Below are positions 1-6,842 of a stretch of DNA of 13,930 nt, piece by piece. How positions within the stretch are numbered: the first letter of the stretch is position 1; each line of letters starts with the position of its first letter. The translations under genes were made by a program, and so were the position numbers. The stretch is from JAKAWQ01 sp035549615 (lineage in GTDB: Bacteria; Pseudomonadota; Alphaproteobacteria; Acetobacterales; Acetobacteraceae): the NCBI GenBank assembly GCA_035549615.1, contig DASZQO010000155.1, forward strand, positions 1-13,930, written 5' to 3'. The notes below the pieces were generated by a model, which saw only the letters and a program-made list of their open reading frames with translations, did no database searches and was not told the DNA's origin.

Positions 1-24
1 CGGCTTCGCCGCTCTCAAGTACCT

Positions 25-1281
25 TTAAGAAGCGTGGGGGGAGAGGAACGACGCGTTGAGCGCGCCAAGCTCCCTGCAGCCGACCAGGGCGAGATCGCGG
101 TCGATCTCCTCGGAAAAAAGCGAGATCGCGAGGCGCACGCCCGCCTTGCCGCCCAGCGATGCCGCATAGAGAAAGGGACGGCCGAGAAAGACGAAGTCGG
201 CGCCGAGTGCGAGCGCCTTCAGCAGATCCGTGCCGCGGCGCACGCCGCCATCGAGCATCACGCACATCTCGCCGGCTTCCGCTTTCACGGCGGCCAGCGC
301 GTCGAGCGAGGCGATTGAGAAGTCGAGCTGCCGGCCGCCATGATTCGAAACGATGATGCCATCGCAGCCGGCCTCGCGGGCGAGCTGTGCGTCCTCGGGC
401 GCGAGCAGGCCCTTGACGACCAGCTTGCCCGGCCAGCGGCGGCGAATCCATGCGATATCGGCCCAGTTCAGCGCGTCGCGCCGGCCGAAGGAACGCTCGG
501 CATGGGGTGAGAGCACCGGCGCGCCGCGGGTTGCGGCCATGTTCTCGAAATGCGGCATGCCGTTCCGCCGCAGGGTGGCAAGCGCGGTGCCGAGCAGCCA
601 GTGCGGATGGATCAGGCTCTCATAGGCGAGGCGCGGCGTCGGGCGGAGCGGCAGGGACCAGCCGTTGCGCACATTGTTCTCACGGTTGGCCGGCACCGGC
701 ACATCCGCCGTGACCACCAGCGTCTCGTACCCGGCGCTCCCGACACGCTCCACCAGCGCGCCGATCTGCACCCGATCGCCCGGGATATAGGCCTGGAACC
801 AGGCATGCGGATTGGCGGCGATGATGTCCTCGAGCCGGATCAGCGAGGCGCCGCTCAGCACATAGGGAATATTGGCCTCCGCCGCCGCCCGCGCGAGCTG
901 GAGATCGCCCTCGAAAGCGGCGAGGGCGGCCCCGCCCATCGGGGCGATGCCGAATGCGGAAGCATAGGAGCGGCCGAACAGCGTGGTCGTCTGGCGCCGC
1001 GTGGTCGTATCCACCAGCATGCGCGGCACGAGGCGTCGGGCTGCGAAAGCCGCGCGATTGCCGTCGCGGGCGGCGTTGGTCTCGACACCGCCGGAAATGA
1101 AGCCGAAGAGGAAGCGGGGCAGGTGCCGCCGCGCCATCGGCTCGAGATCCTCAAGCGAAAGCACGCCACGCACCGCGCGCGGCAGCGTGCCGCCCGGACG
1201 CGGAATGGCCGAAGGGTAGGCGAGAGGGAAATTCGGGCGCGCCGGCGGCCGTTCCGTTCTTTCCTCCGCGATCGCCGACAT
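25..1281 (-). CDS. FMN-dependent (S)-2-hydroxy-acid dehydrogenase/oxidase (LldD/glycolate-oxidase family)
   Basis: About 418 residues, an FMN-binding TIM barrel that oxidises a 2-hydroxy acid (lactate, glycolate, mandelate-like) to the 2-keto acid. The family signature SNHGGRQLD lies near residues 312-320 and contains the catalytic His and substrate Arg; Lys290 (VKGLL) and the phosphate-binding stretch DGGVRRGTD with ALGADFVFLGRP follow. The N-terminal FMN region (PMGGAAL, SGAS, WFQAY, TADVP) is intact. I chose the ATG at 1281 because it follows GGGGGAGCGGCGGAGG; the frame stays open to an ATG at 1341, giving 20 extra basic residues. Oddity: the position aligning with Tyr24 of plant glycolate oxidase is Phe (about residue 61). 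It diverges from the TetR gene at 1416 and its 3' flank is cut by the window edge, where only a 4-bp stem is seen at 1-11. Family certain; substrate unknown. Confidence 0.92.
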   Translation of the reverse strand: MSAIAEERTERPPARPNFPLAYPSAIPRPGGTLPRAVRGVLSLEDLEPMARRHLPRFLFGFISGGVETNAARDGNRAAFAARRLVPRMLVDTTTRRQTTTLFGRSYASAFGIAPMGGAALAAFEGDLQLARAAAEANIPYVLSGASLIRLEDIIAANPHAWFQAYIPGDRVQIGALVERVGSAGYETLVVTADVPVPANRENNVRNGWSLPLRPTPRLAYESLIHPHWLLGTALATLRRNGMPHFENMAATRGAPVLSPHAERSFGRRDALNWADIAWIRRRWPGKLVVKGLLAPEDAQLAREAGCDGIIVSNHGGRQLDFSIASLDALAAVKAEAGEMCVMLDGGVRRGTDLLKALALGADFVFLGRPFLYAASLGGKAGVRLAISLFSEEIDRDLALVGCRELGALNASFLSPHAS

Positions 1282-1415
1282 CCTCCGCCGCTCCCCCTTT
1301 TCCTTCCCGCCGGCAACGCGCGCCGGCATGGTCGTATGCAAGGCGGTTTGATCCCGCTTGCCAAGGCCCCGATCCCGCCTTTCCTCGCTGGACCGGCGAT
1401 GTAAAACCTCTTCAC
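1282..1415. promoter_or_regulatory. Divergent control region between the hydroxy-acid dehydrogenase and TetR genes
   Basis: A 134-nt divergent spacer. It holds an imperfect palindrome at 1399-1417 (ATGT-N11-ACAT, with inner AA/TT matches) that overlaps the TetR start codon, a plausible TetR autoregulatory operator. A second inverted repeat, GCCGGC-N7-GCCGGC, lies at 1309-1327 and would be in the leader of the dehydrogenase mRNA. No convincing -35/-10 pair is seen for either gene. Assignment as an operator region is inference from position and symmetry. Confidence 0.4.
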
Positions 1416-2057
1416 ATGACCTTCCGCTCCCGGCGCCCCCCTGATCGCGATGCCTATCATCACGGCAATCTGCGCGAGGCGCTGATCGAGACGGTGCTTG
1501 ATCTCATCGGCAAGCATGGACCGGCTGGGTTCTCCTATGCGGATGTCGCGCGCGCCGCGGGTGTGAGCCCGGCGGCGCCCTATCGGCATTTCCGCGACCG
1601 GAATGCGCTGATGGCGGAGGTGGCGCGCCGCGGCTTTGAGCGTTTCGCCGCCGATCTTGAGGCGGCGTGGCAGGAGGGCCGGCCGAATCCGGTGGCGGCG
1701 ATGGATGCCTGCGGCCGCGCCTATCTTGCCTTTGCGCGCCGTGAGCCCGCCTTCTATGCGGCGATGTTCGGCTCCGGCGCCGCCGCCGCCGCCGATCCCT
1801 CCCTGCGCGCCGCCGCCGAGCGGGCCTTCGCGGTGCTGCGCCGTGCCGCCGAGGCAGTCTCCGCCACCTATTCCGGCCCGGAGCGGCCGCCCGCGCTGAT
1901 GGTGGCGCTGCATCTGTGGGCCGAGGCGCACGGCATCGCCACGCTCTTCCTCTCCCCCGAGGGGCTGCGTCTCAGCATCCCGATGGCAGCCGAGGAACTG
2001 CTGGAGGCAGCGCTCCTCGTTTACCTCCAGGGGTTGGGTGCGTCACGCCCGCCATGA
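1416..2057 (+). CDS. TetR/AcrR-family transcriptional regulator with WHG-type C-terminal domain
   Basis: 213 residues, the usual TetR length. The N-terminal helix-turn-helix spans about residues 14-62: the YHHGNLREAL opening, then FSYADVARAAGVSPAAPYRHF as turn and recognition helix, then RDRNALMAEVARRGF. The C-terminal ligand and dimer half contains LWAEAHG around residues 167-173, the Trp-x-x-x-His-Gly signature of the WHG (TetR_C_33) domain. It probably represses the divergent dehydrogenase gene and itself. There is no Shine-Dalgarno sequence before the ATG (AAACCTCTTCAC precedes it), so the mRNA may be leaderless or weakly translated. The ligand cannot be predicted. It ends facing the importer 1 operon, which converges on it. 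Confidence 0.9.
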   Translation: MTFRSRRPPDRDAYHHGNLREALIETVLDLIGKHGPAGFSYADVARAAGVSPAAPYRHFRDRNALMAEVARRGFERFAADLEAAWQEGRPNPVAAMDACGRAYLAFARREPAFYAAMFGSGAAAAADPSLRAAAERAFAVLRRAAEAVSATYSGPERPPALMVALHLWAEAHGIATLFLSPEGLRLSIPMAAEELLEAALLVYLQGLGASRPP

Positions 2058-2205
2058 CGCGGAGAGGCCGAATCCTCATCGGGCCTTCCCTCCGGAAGGA
2101 ACGGGGCCGCAGCGGTTTCTCCGTTACGACGCGCAAAAATACCGTTCGACGGACCCGATGGCCCCTATCAGGGGCGCGATAGCGGGCGGGCGCGCGGAAG
2201 CCTGG
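2058..2205. terminator. Convergent intergenic spacer with weak terminator-like hairpins
   Basis: This 148-nt spacer lies between the TetR stop and the stop of the convergent small repeat gene. Three hairpins are visible: CCTTCC-CTCC-GGAAGG at 2084-2099, GCCCCT-ATC-AGGGGC at 2161-2175, and CCGT-TCG-ACGG at 2142-2152. The last one, read on the minus strand, is followed directly by TATTTTT (2135-2141), so it could end minus-strand transcription of importer 1, although its stem is only 4 bp. None is a textbook terminator alone; together they make this a likely bidirectional termination zone. Confidence 0.4.
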
Positions 2206-2505
2206 CTATTGGGGGCTGGCGGTCGTGACCCCGTTGACGGTGGTCGTGCTGGTCGTCACGCCATTGACGCTGGTGGTGCTCTGCGTGACAGCATTGCCGA
2301 TCGTCGTGGTCTGGGTGATTACGCCAGTGGCGCCGTTGATGCTGGTCGCAGACGCGCTGGCCTCTGAGCCGGCGCCGCTCTCCGCCGGGGCGGTCGCGCA
2401 AGGGGCGGCGGCGCAGCGCCGGGTTCCGGCGAGAACAGGCCCCTGAGGGGGGAGGGAAGCCGCTGCGATGATCGCCACGGCCGCAAATCTCTCGATCCGC
2501 TTCAT
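2206..2505 (-). CDS. Small predicted secreted Thr-rich protein with C-terminal 10-residue repeats
   Basis: 99 residues from MKRIERF; an ATG at 2520 gives 104. The N-terminus looks like a signal peptide: MKRIER, then a hydrophobic stretch AAVAIIAAASL, with possible cleavage near VLAG. A short Cys/Ala region with two Cys follows, then an Ala/Ser/Gly linker. Residues from about 56 to the end form degenerate 10-residue repeats (xNGVTTSTTT type), encoded by 30-bp tandem repeats. The earlier ATG overlaps the last bases of the ATPase gene, so translation may be coupled, but a good ribosome-binding site is lacking. No known family is recognised; export to periplasm or surface is inference. Coding status rests on the signal-peptide and repeat pattern. 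The opposite strand is also open over the repeats (a hydrophobic Val/Leu-rich frame at 2225-2446). Confidence 0.5.
   Translation of the reverse strand: MKRIERFAAVAIIAAASLPPQGPVLAGTRRCAAAPCATAPAESGAGSEASASATSINGATGVITQTTTIGNAVTQSTTSVNGVTTSTTTVNGVTTASPQ
2225..2347. repeat. Degenerate 30-bp tandem repeat, about four units
   Basis: Units start at 2225, 2255, 2285 and 2315. On the plus strand each begins GTGAC/GTCAC/GTGAT and continues with a C-rich, TTGAC-containing core and a GTGGTCGT-like tail; the last unit is longer (33 bp). The repeat encodes the 10-residue Thr-rich repeats of the small minus-strand gene. Confidence 0.7.
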
Positions 2506-2512
2506 CCTCTCA

Positions 2513-3361
2513 TCATCCATGCCCGGATTGCCCGACATTCTCGCCCATCGGTCCGGCCACCGCATCCGGGCGGGGGGCGAGGTGCAGCTCATGTTGCAGC
2601 GTGGTCAGGCCCGTCCCGCCGGCCATGTGGAACATCAGGTTCTCGAGGGTCAGCTCCGCGCGTGGGGCGTCGAGCTCCACCTCGCCGCGCGCCAGCACCA
2701 CGAAGTGATCGCCCACCATATAGGCGTGGTGGGGGTTGTGGGTGATGAAGATCACGCCGATTCCCTGCTCGCGCGCCGCGGCGACGATGTAGCGAAGAAC
2801 GATGCCGGATTGCATGACCCCGAGCGCGGCGGTCGGCTCGTCGAGGATCAGGACCCGGGCGCCGAAATGGATCGCGCGGGCGATCGCCACCACCTGGCGC
2901 TGGCCCCCTGAGAGCGTGCCCACCGGCTGGTCGAGGTCGGGCAGGTCGATGCCCATGCGGTGGAGTTCCGCATCGGTCTTCTCCCGCATCGCGCGGACGT
3001 CGAGGCGGCGAAACGGCCCCGATCCCTTCAGGATTTCCGAGCCGAGGAAGAAGTTCCGCCACACTGGCAGCAGGGGAACCAGTGCCAGGGTCTGGTAGAC
3101 AGCGGCGATCCCGCGATCGAGCGCCTCGCGCGGGGAGTTGAAGCGAACCGGCTCTCCATCCACCGTGTAGGTGCCCTGGTCATGGCGGATCAATCCGGCG
3201 ATGATGCTGATGAGCGTCGACTTGCCGGCGCCATTATCGCCGAGAACGCAGGTCACTTCTCCTCCACGCACCGAAAGGCTCACGCCTTGCAGGGCGGTGA
3301 TGATGCCATAGCTCTTGCCGACATTGCTGAGCGCGATGATCGGGGCGGAGCGGTCCGTCAT
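2513..3361 (-). CDS. ABC importer 1 ATP-binding subunit (single-domain, CUT2/ribose-type)
   Basis: 282 residues from MTDRSAPI; a longer frame to 3433 overlaps the permease gene and is less likely. It hydrolyses ATP to drive import through the permease encoded just upstream. The full motif set is present: Walker A GDNGAGKST (about residues 41-49), Q-loop Gln90 in VYQT, signature LSGGQRQ (150-156), Walker B VLILDEP (170-176) and switch His208 in FITHN. It carries one nucleotide-binding domain, like FrcA, rather than the fused pair of RbsA/MglA, so it should act as a homodimer. The WRNFFLGSE segment after the Q-loop is typical of this half-size group. The start codon is one base beyond the permease stop (TGAGATG), indicating coupled translation. 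Confidence 0.93.
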   Translation of the reverse strand: MTDRSAPIIALSNVGKSYGIITALQGVSLSVRGGEVTCVLGDNGAGKSTLISIIAGLIRHDQGTYTVDGEPVRFNSPREALDRGIAAVYQTLALVPLLPVWRNFFLGSEILKGSGPFRRLDVRAMREKTDAELHRMGIDLPDLDQPVGTLSGGQRQVVAIARAIHFGARVLILDEPTAALGVMQSGIVLRYIVAAAREQGIGVIFITHNPHHAYMVGDHFVVLARGEVELDAPRAELTLENLMFHMAGGTGLTTLQHELHLAPRPDAVAGPMGENVGQSGHG

Positions 3362-3362
3362 C

Positions 3363-4415
3363 TCACCGCCCCATGCTCGCGCGGGCGCGGATCCAGGTAT
3401 TGACGATCGTTGCCACCAGCAATGTTGCGCCAACGAAATACATGAACCAGTCGGGATCCCAGTCGGCGTAGATCACCCCCTCCGTCGTCATGCCGAAGAT
3501 GAAGGCCCCCAGGGCCGAGCCGACGGCCGAGCCATAGCCCCCGGTCAGCAGGCAGCCTCCGACCACCGAGGCCGCGATATAGAGCAGCTCATTGCCCACG
3601 CCTGCGCCGGACTGCACCGTGTCATAAGCGAACAGCATGTGCATGCCGAGGAACCAGACCGTGACTCCAACCACCATGAAAAGGACGACCTTCATCCGTC
3701 TCACGGGGACGCCAACCGCCCGTGCGCTTTCGCCCTGCCCGCCGATGGCGAAGATCCAGTTGCCGATATGGGTGCGCAGCAATACCCAGGTGGCGATGAG
3801 GACGAAGGCGATCCAGTAGAGAATGGCGATGCTCACCGTCACACCGCCGATATGCGCGCTTGAGGCGAACACCGCGTGTGCCGAGGCGAAGCCCGGCATG
3901 GTGCTGATATCGCCGGTGGCGACGTTGCCGGTCACGAGCTTGGTGATGGCGATGTTCAGCCCCTGCAGCATGAGGAAGGTCGAGAGAGTGACGAGGAAGC
4001 TGTGCAGGCCGGTGCGGATCAGGAGGAAGCCGTTGAGCATCCCGATCCCAAGCGAGATCAGCAGGGCGAAGAAAACGCCGATCCAGATATTGCCCGCGAT
4101 TTCGGTTGCGAACATCGAAGCGGCAAGCGCGGAGGTGGTGACGGCGACTCCAGCGGTGAGGTCGAACTCCCCGCCGATCATCAGGAGCGACACGCCGACC
4201 GACGGGATGCCGATGGTGGCGGACTGATAGAGAACAGTCGTGAAGGCTGAAAACTGCCGGAACGGCGGAGCCACAATGAAGAAGAGGAGAAAAACGAGGA
4301 TCGCGCCCCCAAGCGCGCCCGCCTCCGGCCGCTTGAGCACCCTTTTCCACGTTGCCTGATGCGCTTTGCTGCGCTCGGCACGCCGCGGCTCGATCTCTTT
4401 TACGAGCACGCTCAT
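3363..4415 (-). CDS. ABC importer 1 permease (BPD_transp_2/RbsC-type)
   Basis: 350 residues, an integral inner-membrane protein with roughly 8-10 hydrophobic segments. The family mark GGEFDLTAGVAV follows the second to third membrane segment (about residues 80-90), and the cytoplasmic loop WIFAIGGQGESARAVGVPVRRMK (coupling region facing the ATPase) is near the middle. The start ATG at 4415 was chosen because GGGAGGA lies 5 nt upstream; the frame reaches 4469 but that extension runs through an intergenic hairpin. It forms the translocation pore of the sugar-type importer with the neighbouring binding protein and ATPase. The N-terminus is long and basic (residues 1-30), as often seen for this family. 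Confidence 0.93.
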   Translation of the reverse strand: MSVLVKEIEPRRAERSKAHQATWKRVLKRPEAGALGGAILVFLLFFIVAPPFRQFSAFTTVLYQSATIGIPSVGVSLLMIGGEFDLTAGVAVTTSALAASMFATEIAGNIWIGVFFALLISLGIGMLNGFLLIRTGLHSFLVTLSTFLMLQGLNIAITKLVTGNVATGDISTMPGFASAHAVFASSAHIGGVTVSIAILYWIAFVLIATWVLLRTHIGNWIFAIGGQGESARAVGVPVRRMKVVLFMVVGVTVWFLGMHMLFAYDTVQSGAGVGNELLYIAASVVGGCLLTGGYGSAVGSALGAFIFGMTTEGVIYADWDPDWFMYFVGATLLVATIVNTWIRARASMGR

Positions 4416-4434
4416 TGTTCCTCCCGCGGTATCA

Positions 4435-4463
4435 GGCCGGCCGGCAGGCGGTGCCGGCCGGCC
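4435..4463 (-). repeat. Perfect 12-bp stem-loop between binding-protein and permease genes
   Basis: GGCCGGCCGGCA (4435-4446) and its exact reverse complement TGCCGGCCGGCC (4452-4463) flank a 5-nt loop. There is no U-tract, so it is not an ordinary intrinsic terminator. It sits 14 nt after the binding-protein stop and 19 nt before the permease start. In ABC operons such structures commonly protect the upstream binding-protein message from 3' decay or attenuate distal expression; that role here is inferred. Confidence 0.8.
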
Positions 4464-4477
4464 GCGCACGCTTCAGC

Positions 4478-5440
4478 CTATCTTGTGCCCCGCTCGGCGA
4501 ACTTGGCCACCTCGGCGACATTGTCCTTGGTCACGAAGGTGGGCCCCGTCAGCACAGGACCGCCACCGCCGACGACATCGCCATTGTACTGATAGAGCCA
4601 CAGGAGATCGATCGCCTCATAGCCCTCGACAAAGGGCTGCTGATCGATCGCCCATTGCAGCTTTCCCTCCTGGATGAGCTTGACCGCGGTCGGGCTCATA
4701 TCGAATGTCCCCACCTTGGCCTGGCTGCCGGCCATGCCAACCGCGGTGAGCGCGACCGGCGCGAAAGGCGCGCCCAGCGTCACGACGTAATCGATGTCAT
4801 GATTCTGCTGGAGCTTGGCGACGATTCGCGACTGGGCGCTCGCCATGTCGTAGCCATTGACATAGAGCACGACGAGATTGCCGTGAAAGGTCTTCTTGAT
4901 GCCGTCGCAACGCGCCTCAAGCTGCACCGCCCCCTGCTGCTGATCGACGCAGATGACGCTCTTGGCCCCTTCGGCGTTGAGCCGGTCACCCACGGCCTCG
5001 CCGGCAATCGTCTCGTCCTGGCCGACATACATAAGAAGGCCGTTCTGCTTCCAGTTGTCGCCGCCGGCATTGAACCCGAGCACCGGGATGCCGGCCGCCT
5101 GCGCCTGTTTCACGGCCGGAGCCTCGGCATCGGGAAAGGCGAGCGTCAGCGCAATGCCGTCAACATGCTGCTCGATCACGTTGGTGATCAGTTGGGCCTC
5201 TCCCGAGGCGGTCGGGTTGGCGAGATAGATCAGCTTGACATTGTCCTTCGCCGCGGCCGCCTCGGCGCCCTTGCGGATGATATCCCAGAAGGTATCCCCC
5301 GGCTGGGCATGCGTGATCATCGCGAAAGTATAGTGTGGCAGCTCTGCTGCCGAACTCTCGTTCGGGCCTAGCCAGGTGGCCGCGGCCAGCGCCACGGCGC
5401 CCGCCACACGCAACGCCGTTCTCTTCCCGATGCGGGTCAT
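4478..5440 (-). CDS. ABC importer 1 periplasmic sugar-type substrate-binding protein
   Basis: 320 residues of the Peripla_BP_4 / ribose-binding-protein type. A signal peptide covers about residues 1-32 (basic MTRIGKR, hydrophobic VAGAVALAAATWL, cleavage near ESSAA/ELPHY). The mature protein starts with the first beta strand YTFAMITHAQPGDTFWDII, and contains the hinge features typical of the fold: GIPVLGFNAGGD, YVGQDETIAGE, and the late VGTFDMSP and WAIDQQPFVEGYEAI segments. It captures the substrate in the periplasm and delivers it to the permease. GGGGAGGAG lies 8 nt before the ATG. It is the first gene of importer 1. The QQPF motif is shared with the binding protein of importer 2. The ligand (sugar, polyol or related) is unknown. 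Confidence 0.93.
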   Translation of the reverse strand: MTRIGKRTALRVAGAVALAAATWLGPNESSAAELPHYTFAMITHAQPGDTFWDIIRKGAEAAAAKDNVKLIYLANPTASGEAQLITNVIEQHVDGIALTLAFPDAEAPAVKQAQAAGIPVLGFNAGGDNWKQNGLLMYVGQDETIAGEAVGDRLNAEGAKSVICVDQQQGAVQLEARCDGIKKTFHGNLVVLYVNGYDMASAQSRIVAKLQQNHDIDYVVTLGAPFAPVALTAVGMAGSQAKVGTFDMSPTAVKLIQEGKLQWAIDQQPFVEGYEAIDLLWLYQYNGDVVGGGGPVLTGPTFVTKDNVAEVAKFAERGTR

Positions 5441-5795
5441 CTTGCTTCTCCTCCCCTGCTCGCGCCGCCCCCAACAAGGATCGCGGCTGCCTCATTCACT
5501 CGCCAAACCGTGATGACCGGAGGTGGACACGCCCCCGCTCCGATTCACACGAGAAAACAAATGGCTAGGACCGGATCCGCGCGCGCGGGCGAACGTATCC
5601 CATTCCAGCGGCGGCGAAAAAGCGCCCGAAGGGCGGTCGAGTCAAGCACCCATCGGCGGGCGCGGGGCGGGACCGCGGCGGGCTGTCGGGATGGGATTCC
5701 CTCGCCGCTCAGGCCTGCCGTTGCGCGTGCCGCGACCCGTCAGGCCGCGCTCTCTTGGGATATTCCGCCGCAAGCGAGGCTGATCCGGCGCCAGC
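5441..5795. other. Non-coding spacer: importer 1 promoter region and 3' region of the aldolase gene
   Basis: I see no credible gene in these 355 nt; the short plus-strand frames lack coding character. The part nearest 5440 must hold the promoter of importer 1, with an AT-rich island at 5551-5565, but no clear -35/-10 pair stands out. From 5617 to 5635 there is an intrinsic terminator for the aldolase unit. Between it and the aldolase stop are GC-rich inverted repeats such as GGCCTG/CAGGCC (5712-5717 and 5741-5746). Confidence 0.6.
5617..5635 (-). terminator. Intrinsic terminator of the aldolase transcription unit
   Basis: On the minus strand CGCCC-TTC-GGGCG is followed by C and then TTTTT. 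It lies about 160 nt beyond the aldolase stop and before the importer 1 leader, so it separates the two minus-strand units. The stem is 5 bp, short but GC-only, with a U-tract of five. Confidence 0.65.
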
Positions 5796-6578
5796 TCAGC
5801 GCGAAAAAGCCTCTCTTGCCGACATGACCTGGGTATTCAAGGCGCTCCGAAGCAGCTCGATATCAGCGGTGAGCACCAGCTCGTCGATCCCCATTCGCAA
5901 CCATTGAGCCGCTTCCTCGCCACGCACCGCGTGCATCGTGACCGGCAGGCGGGCGGCGTGCCCGGCCGAGAGAATATCGCGCAATACGGCTTCGTAGTGA
6001 GGATCGGCGGAATCGAGGCCGAGCCCCAGGCCAAGGTCCACCGGACCGATATGAAGCCCGGCGATGCCCGCAACCGCGGCGATCGCGGCGATGTCCGCAA
6101 CGCCGCGCCGATCCTCGATCATCGGGAAGACGAGCGGGCGGATCTCGGAGACCGAGGCGGGCGCCGGCCGCATCCCGTAGCGCTGCCCGCCGAAGCTGCG
6201 CACGCCCTCAGGCTGGTAGCGCGCCCGGCGCACCGCTTCCGCGACAAGGGCCGGGCTGGAGGCCATAGCGACGATCACACCCGCCGCGCCATGATCGAGC
6301 AGGCGTGGAATGAGCGCCAGCTCCTGCTCCGAAACGCGCACCAGCGCCATCATCCCCAGGGCGTCCAGCAACTGGATTCCACGAAACGCGGTGCCAAGAT
6401 CCCAGGCGCCATGCTGCAGGTCGAGCCCGACCCAGTCAGGCTTGGCACGGGCAGCCGCCTCCACCACGAGTGGCTCCGGCAGCGCCAGCCACAATCCGAT
6501 CCTCGTCCTCAAAGCCGGCTTACTTTGCGAATCAGAAACAAAATCGCGCTCCGCCTCGCGGTTCCTCTCCTGGCCCAA
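5796..6578 (-). CDS. HpcH/HpaI-type class II aldolase (2-keto-3-deoxy-acid aldolase family)
   Basis: 260 residues from a TTG start; there is no ATG or GTG in the N-terminal part. The family is metal-dependent and cleaves 2-keto-3-deoxy or 4-hydroxy-2-keto acids to pyruvate plus an aldehyde. Landmarks: RIGLWLALPEP, DWVGLDLQHG with catalytic His56 (family usual is D-x-E-H), Arg81 in LVRVSE, the YQPEGVRSFGGQRYG loop, metal ligands Glu155 in PMIED and Asp181 in IGPVDLGLGLG. Compared with E. coli HpaI the first about 22 residues are extra, so a TTG at residue 23 (6512) is an alternative start. AGAAGG lies 11 nt before 6578, rather far. It is probably read through from importer 2 because no terminator is seen between them, and it ends at the terminator at 5617. 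Substrate unknown. Confidence 0.88.
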   Translation of the reverse strand: MGQERNREAERDFVSDSQSKPALRTRIGLWLALPEPLVVEAAARAKPDWVGLDLQHGAWDLGTAFRGIQLLDALGMMALVRVSEQELALIPRLLDHGAAGVIVAMASSPALVAEAVRRARYQPEGVRSFGGQRYGMRPAPASVSEIRPLVFPMIEDRRGVADIAAIAAVAGIAGLHIGPVDLGLGLGLDSADPHYEAVLRDILSAGHAARLPVTMHAVRGEEAAQWLRMGIDELVLTADIELLRSALNTQVMSAREAFSR

Positions 6579-6842
6579 GGTGTTATGAACCTTCTGCCAA
6601 GCCGCATGTGGTGAACAAAGAAGAAAAGTCGTTCTTTCCTGAAAGAAGGAACCAAAGAACGTTCATCCTTTCATTCGGAGTCCATGGCGGTGCCCGATTC
6701 ACGCGACGAAAAGTACCTGCTCCACGCCACATGCCACTTTCCCCTACGGCCGGGCAGGAGAGCAGGGGCGTTCGCGCGCGCTCGCCATTTGTTTTCGCGC
6801 ACGGTTGAGCCCTGTGGTGATCCTGCCCCCGGCCATCATGCT
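6579..6842. promoter_or_regulatory. Inverted-repeat-rich spacer upstream of the aldolase
   Basis: 264 nt between importer 2 ATPase and aldolase. A 16-bp palindrome TTCTTTC-CT-GAAAGAA is at 6632-6647, nested in GTTCTTT (6631-6637) / AAAGAAC (6654-6660), and followed by the palindrome GAACGTTC (6657-6664). This is markedly more AT-rich than its surroundings and looks like an operator/promoter zone or a structured mRNA leader. A 27-codon minus-strand frame (ATG at 6666 to TAA at 6583) ends 4 nt before the aldolase TTG. No intrinsic terminator with a U-tract is visible after the ATPase gene. Confidence 0.5.

Noticed and set aside
550..1404. 284-codon open frame on the plus strand
   Set aside because: It lies opposite the dehydrogenase gene, is Arg/His-rich and low in hydrophobic residues, and has no recognisable family; a shadow frame caused by high G+C.
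855..1931. 358-codon minus-strand frame covering the TetR gene
   Set aside because: Arg/Gly-rich composition and overlap with two well-supported genes; the TetR frame has clear motifs.
2225..2347. CRISPR array
   Set aside because: The 30-bp repeats are contiguous without spacers and are degenerate and coding-like.
2225..2446. 73-codon plus-strand hydrophobic frame over the tandem repeats
   Set aside because: Val/Leu runs arise from reading Thr/Asn repeats in reverse; it lacks a ribosome-binding site and a normal membrane-protein pattern. Kept as an alternative only.
4435..4463. Intrinsic terminator interpretation of the 12-bp hairpin
   Set aside because: No T-tract follows on the minus strand and the permease and ATPase genes downstream have no other promoter in sight.
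5720..5736. GTTGC-N7-GCGAC as another IclR-like operator
   Set aside because: It lies between the aldolase stop and its terminator in GC-rich DNA, has a mismatch, and is not at a promoter; probably chance.
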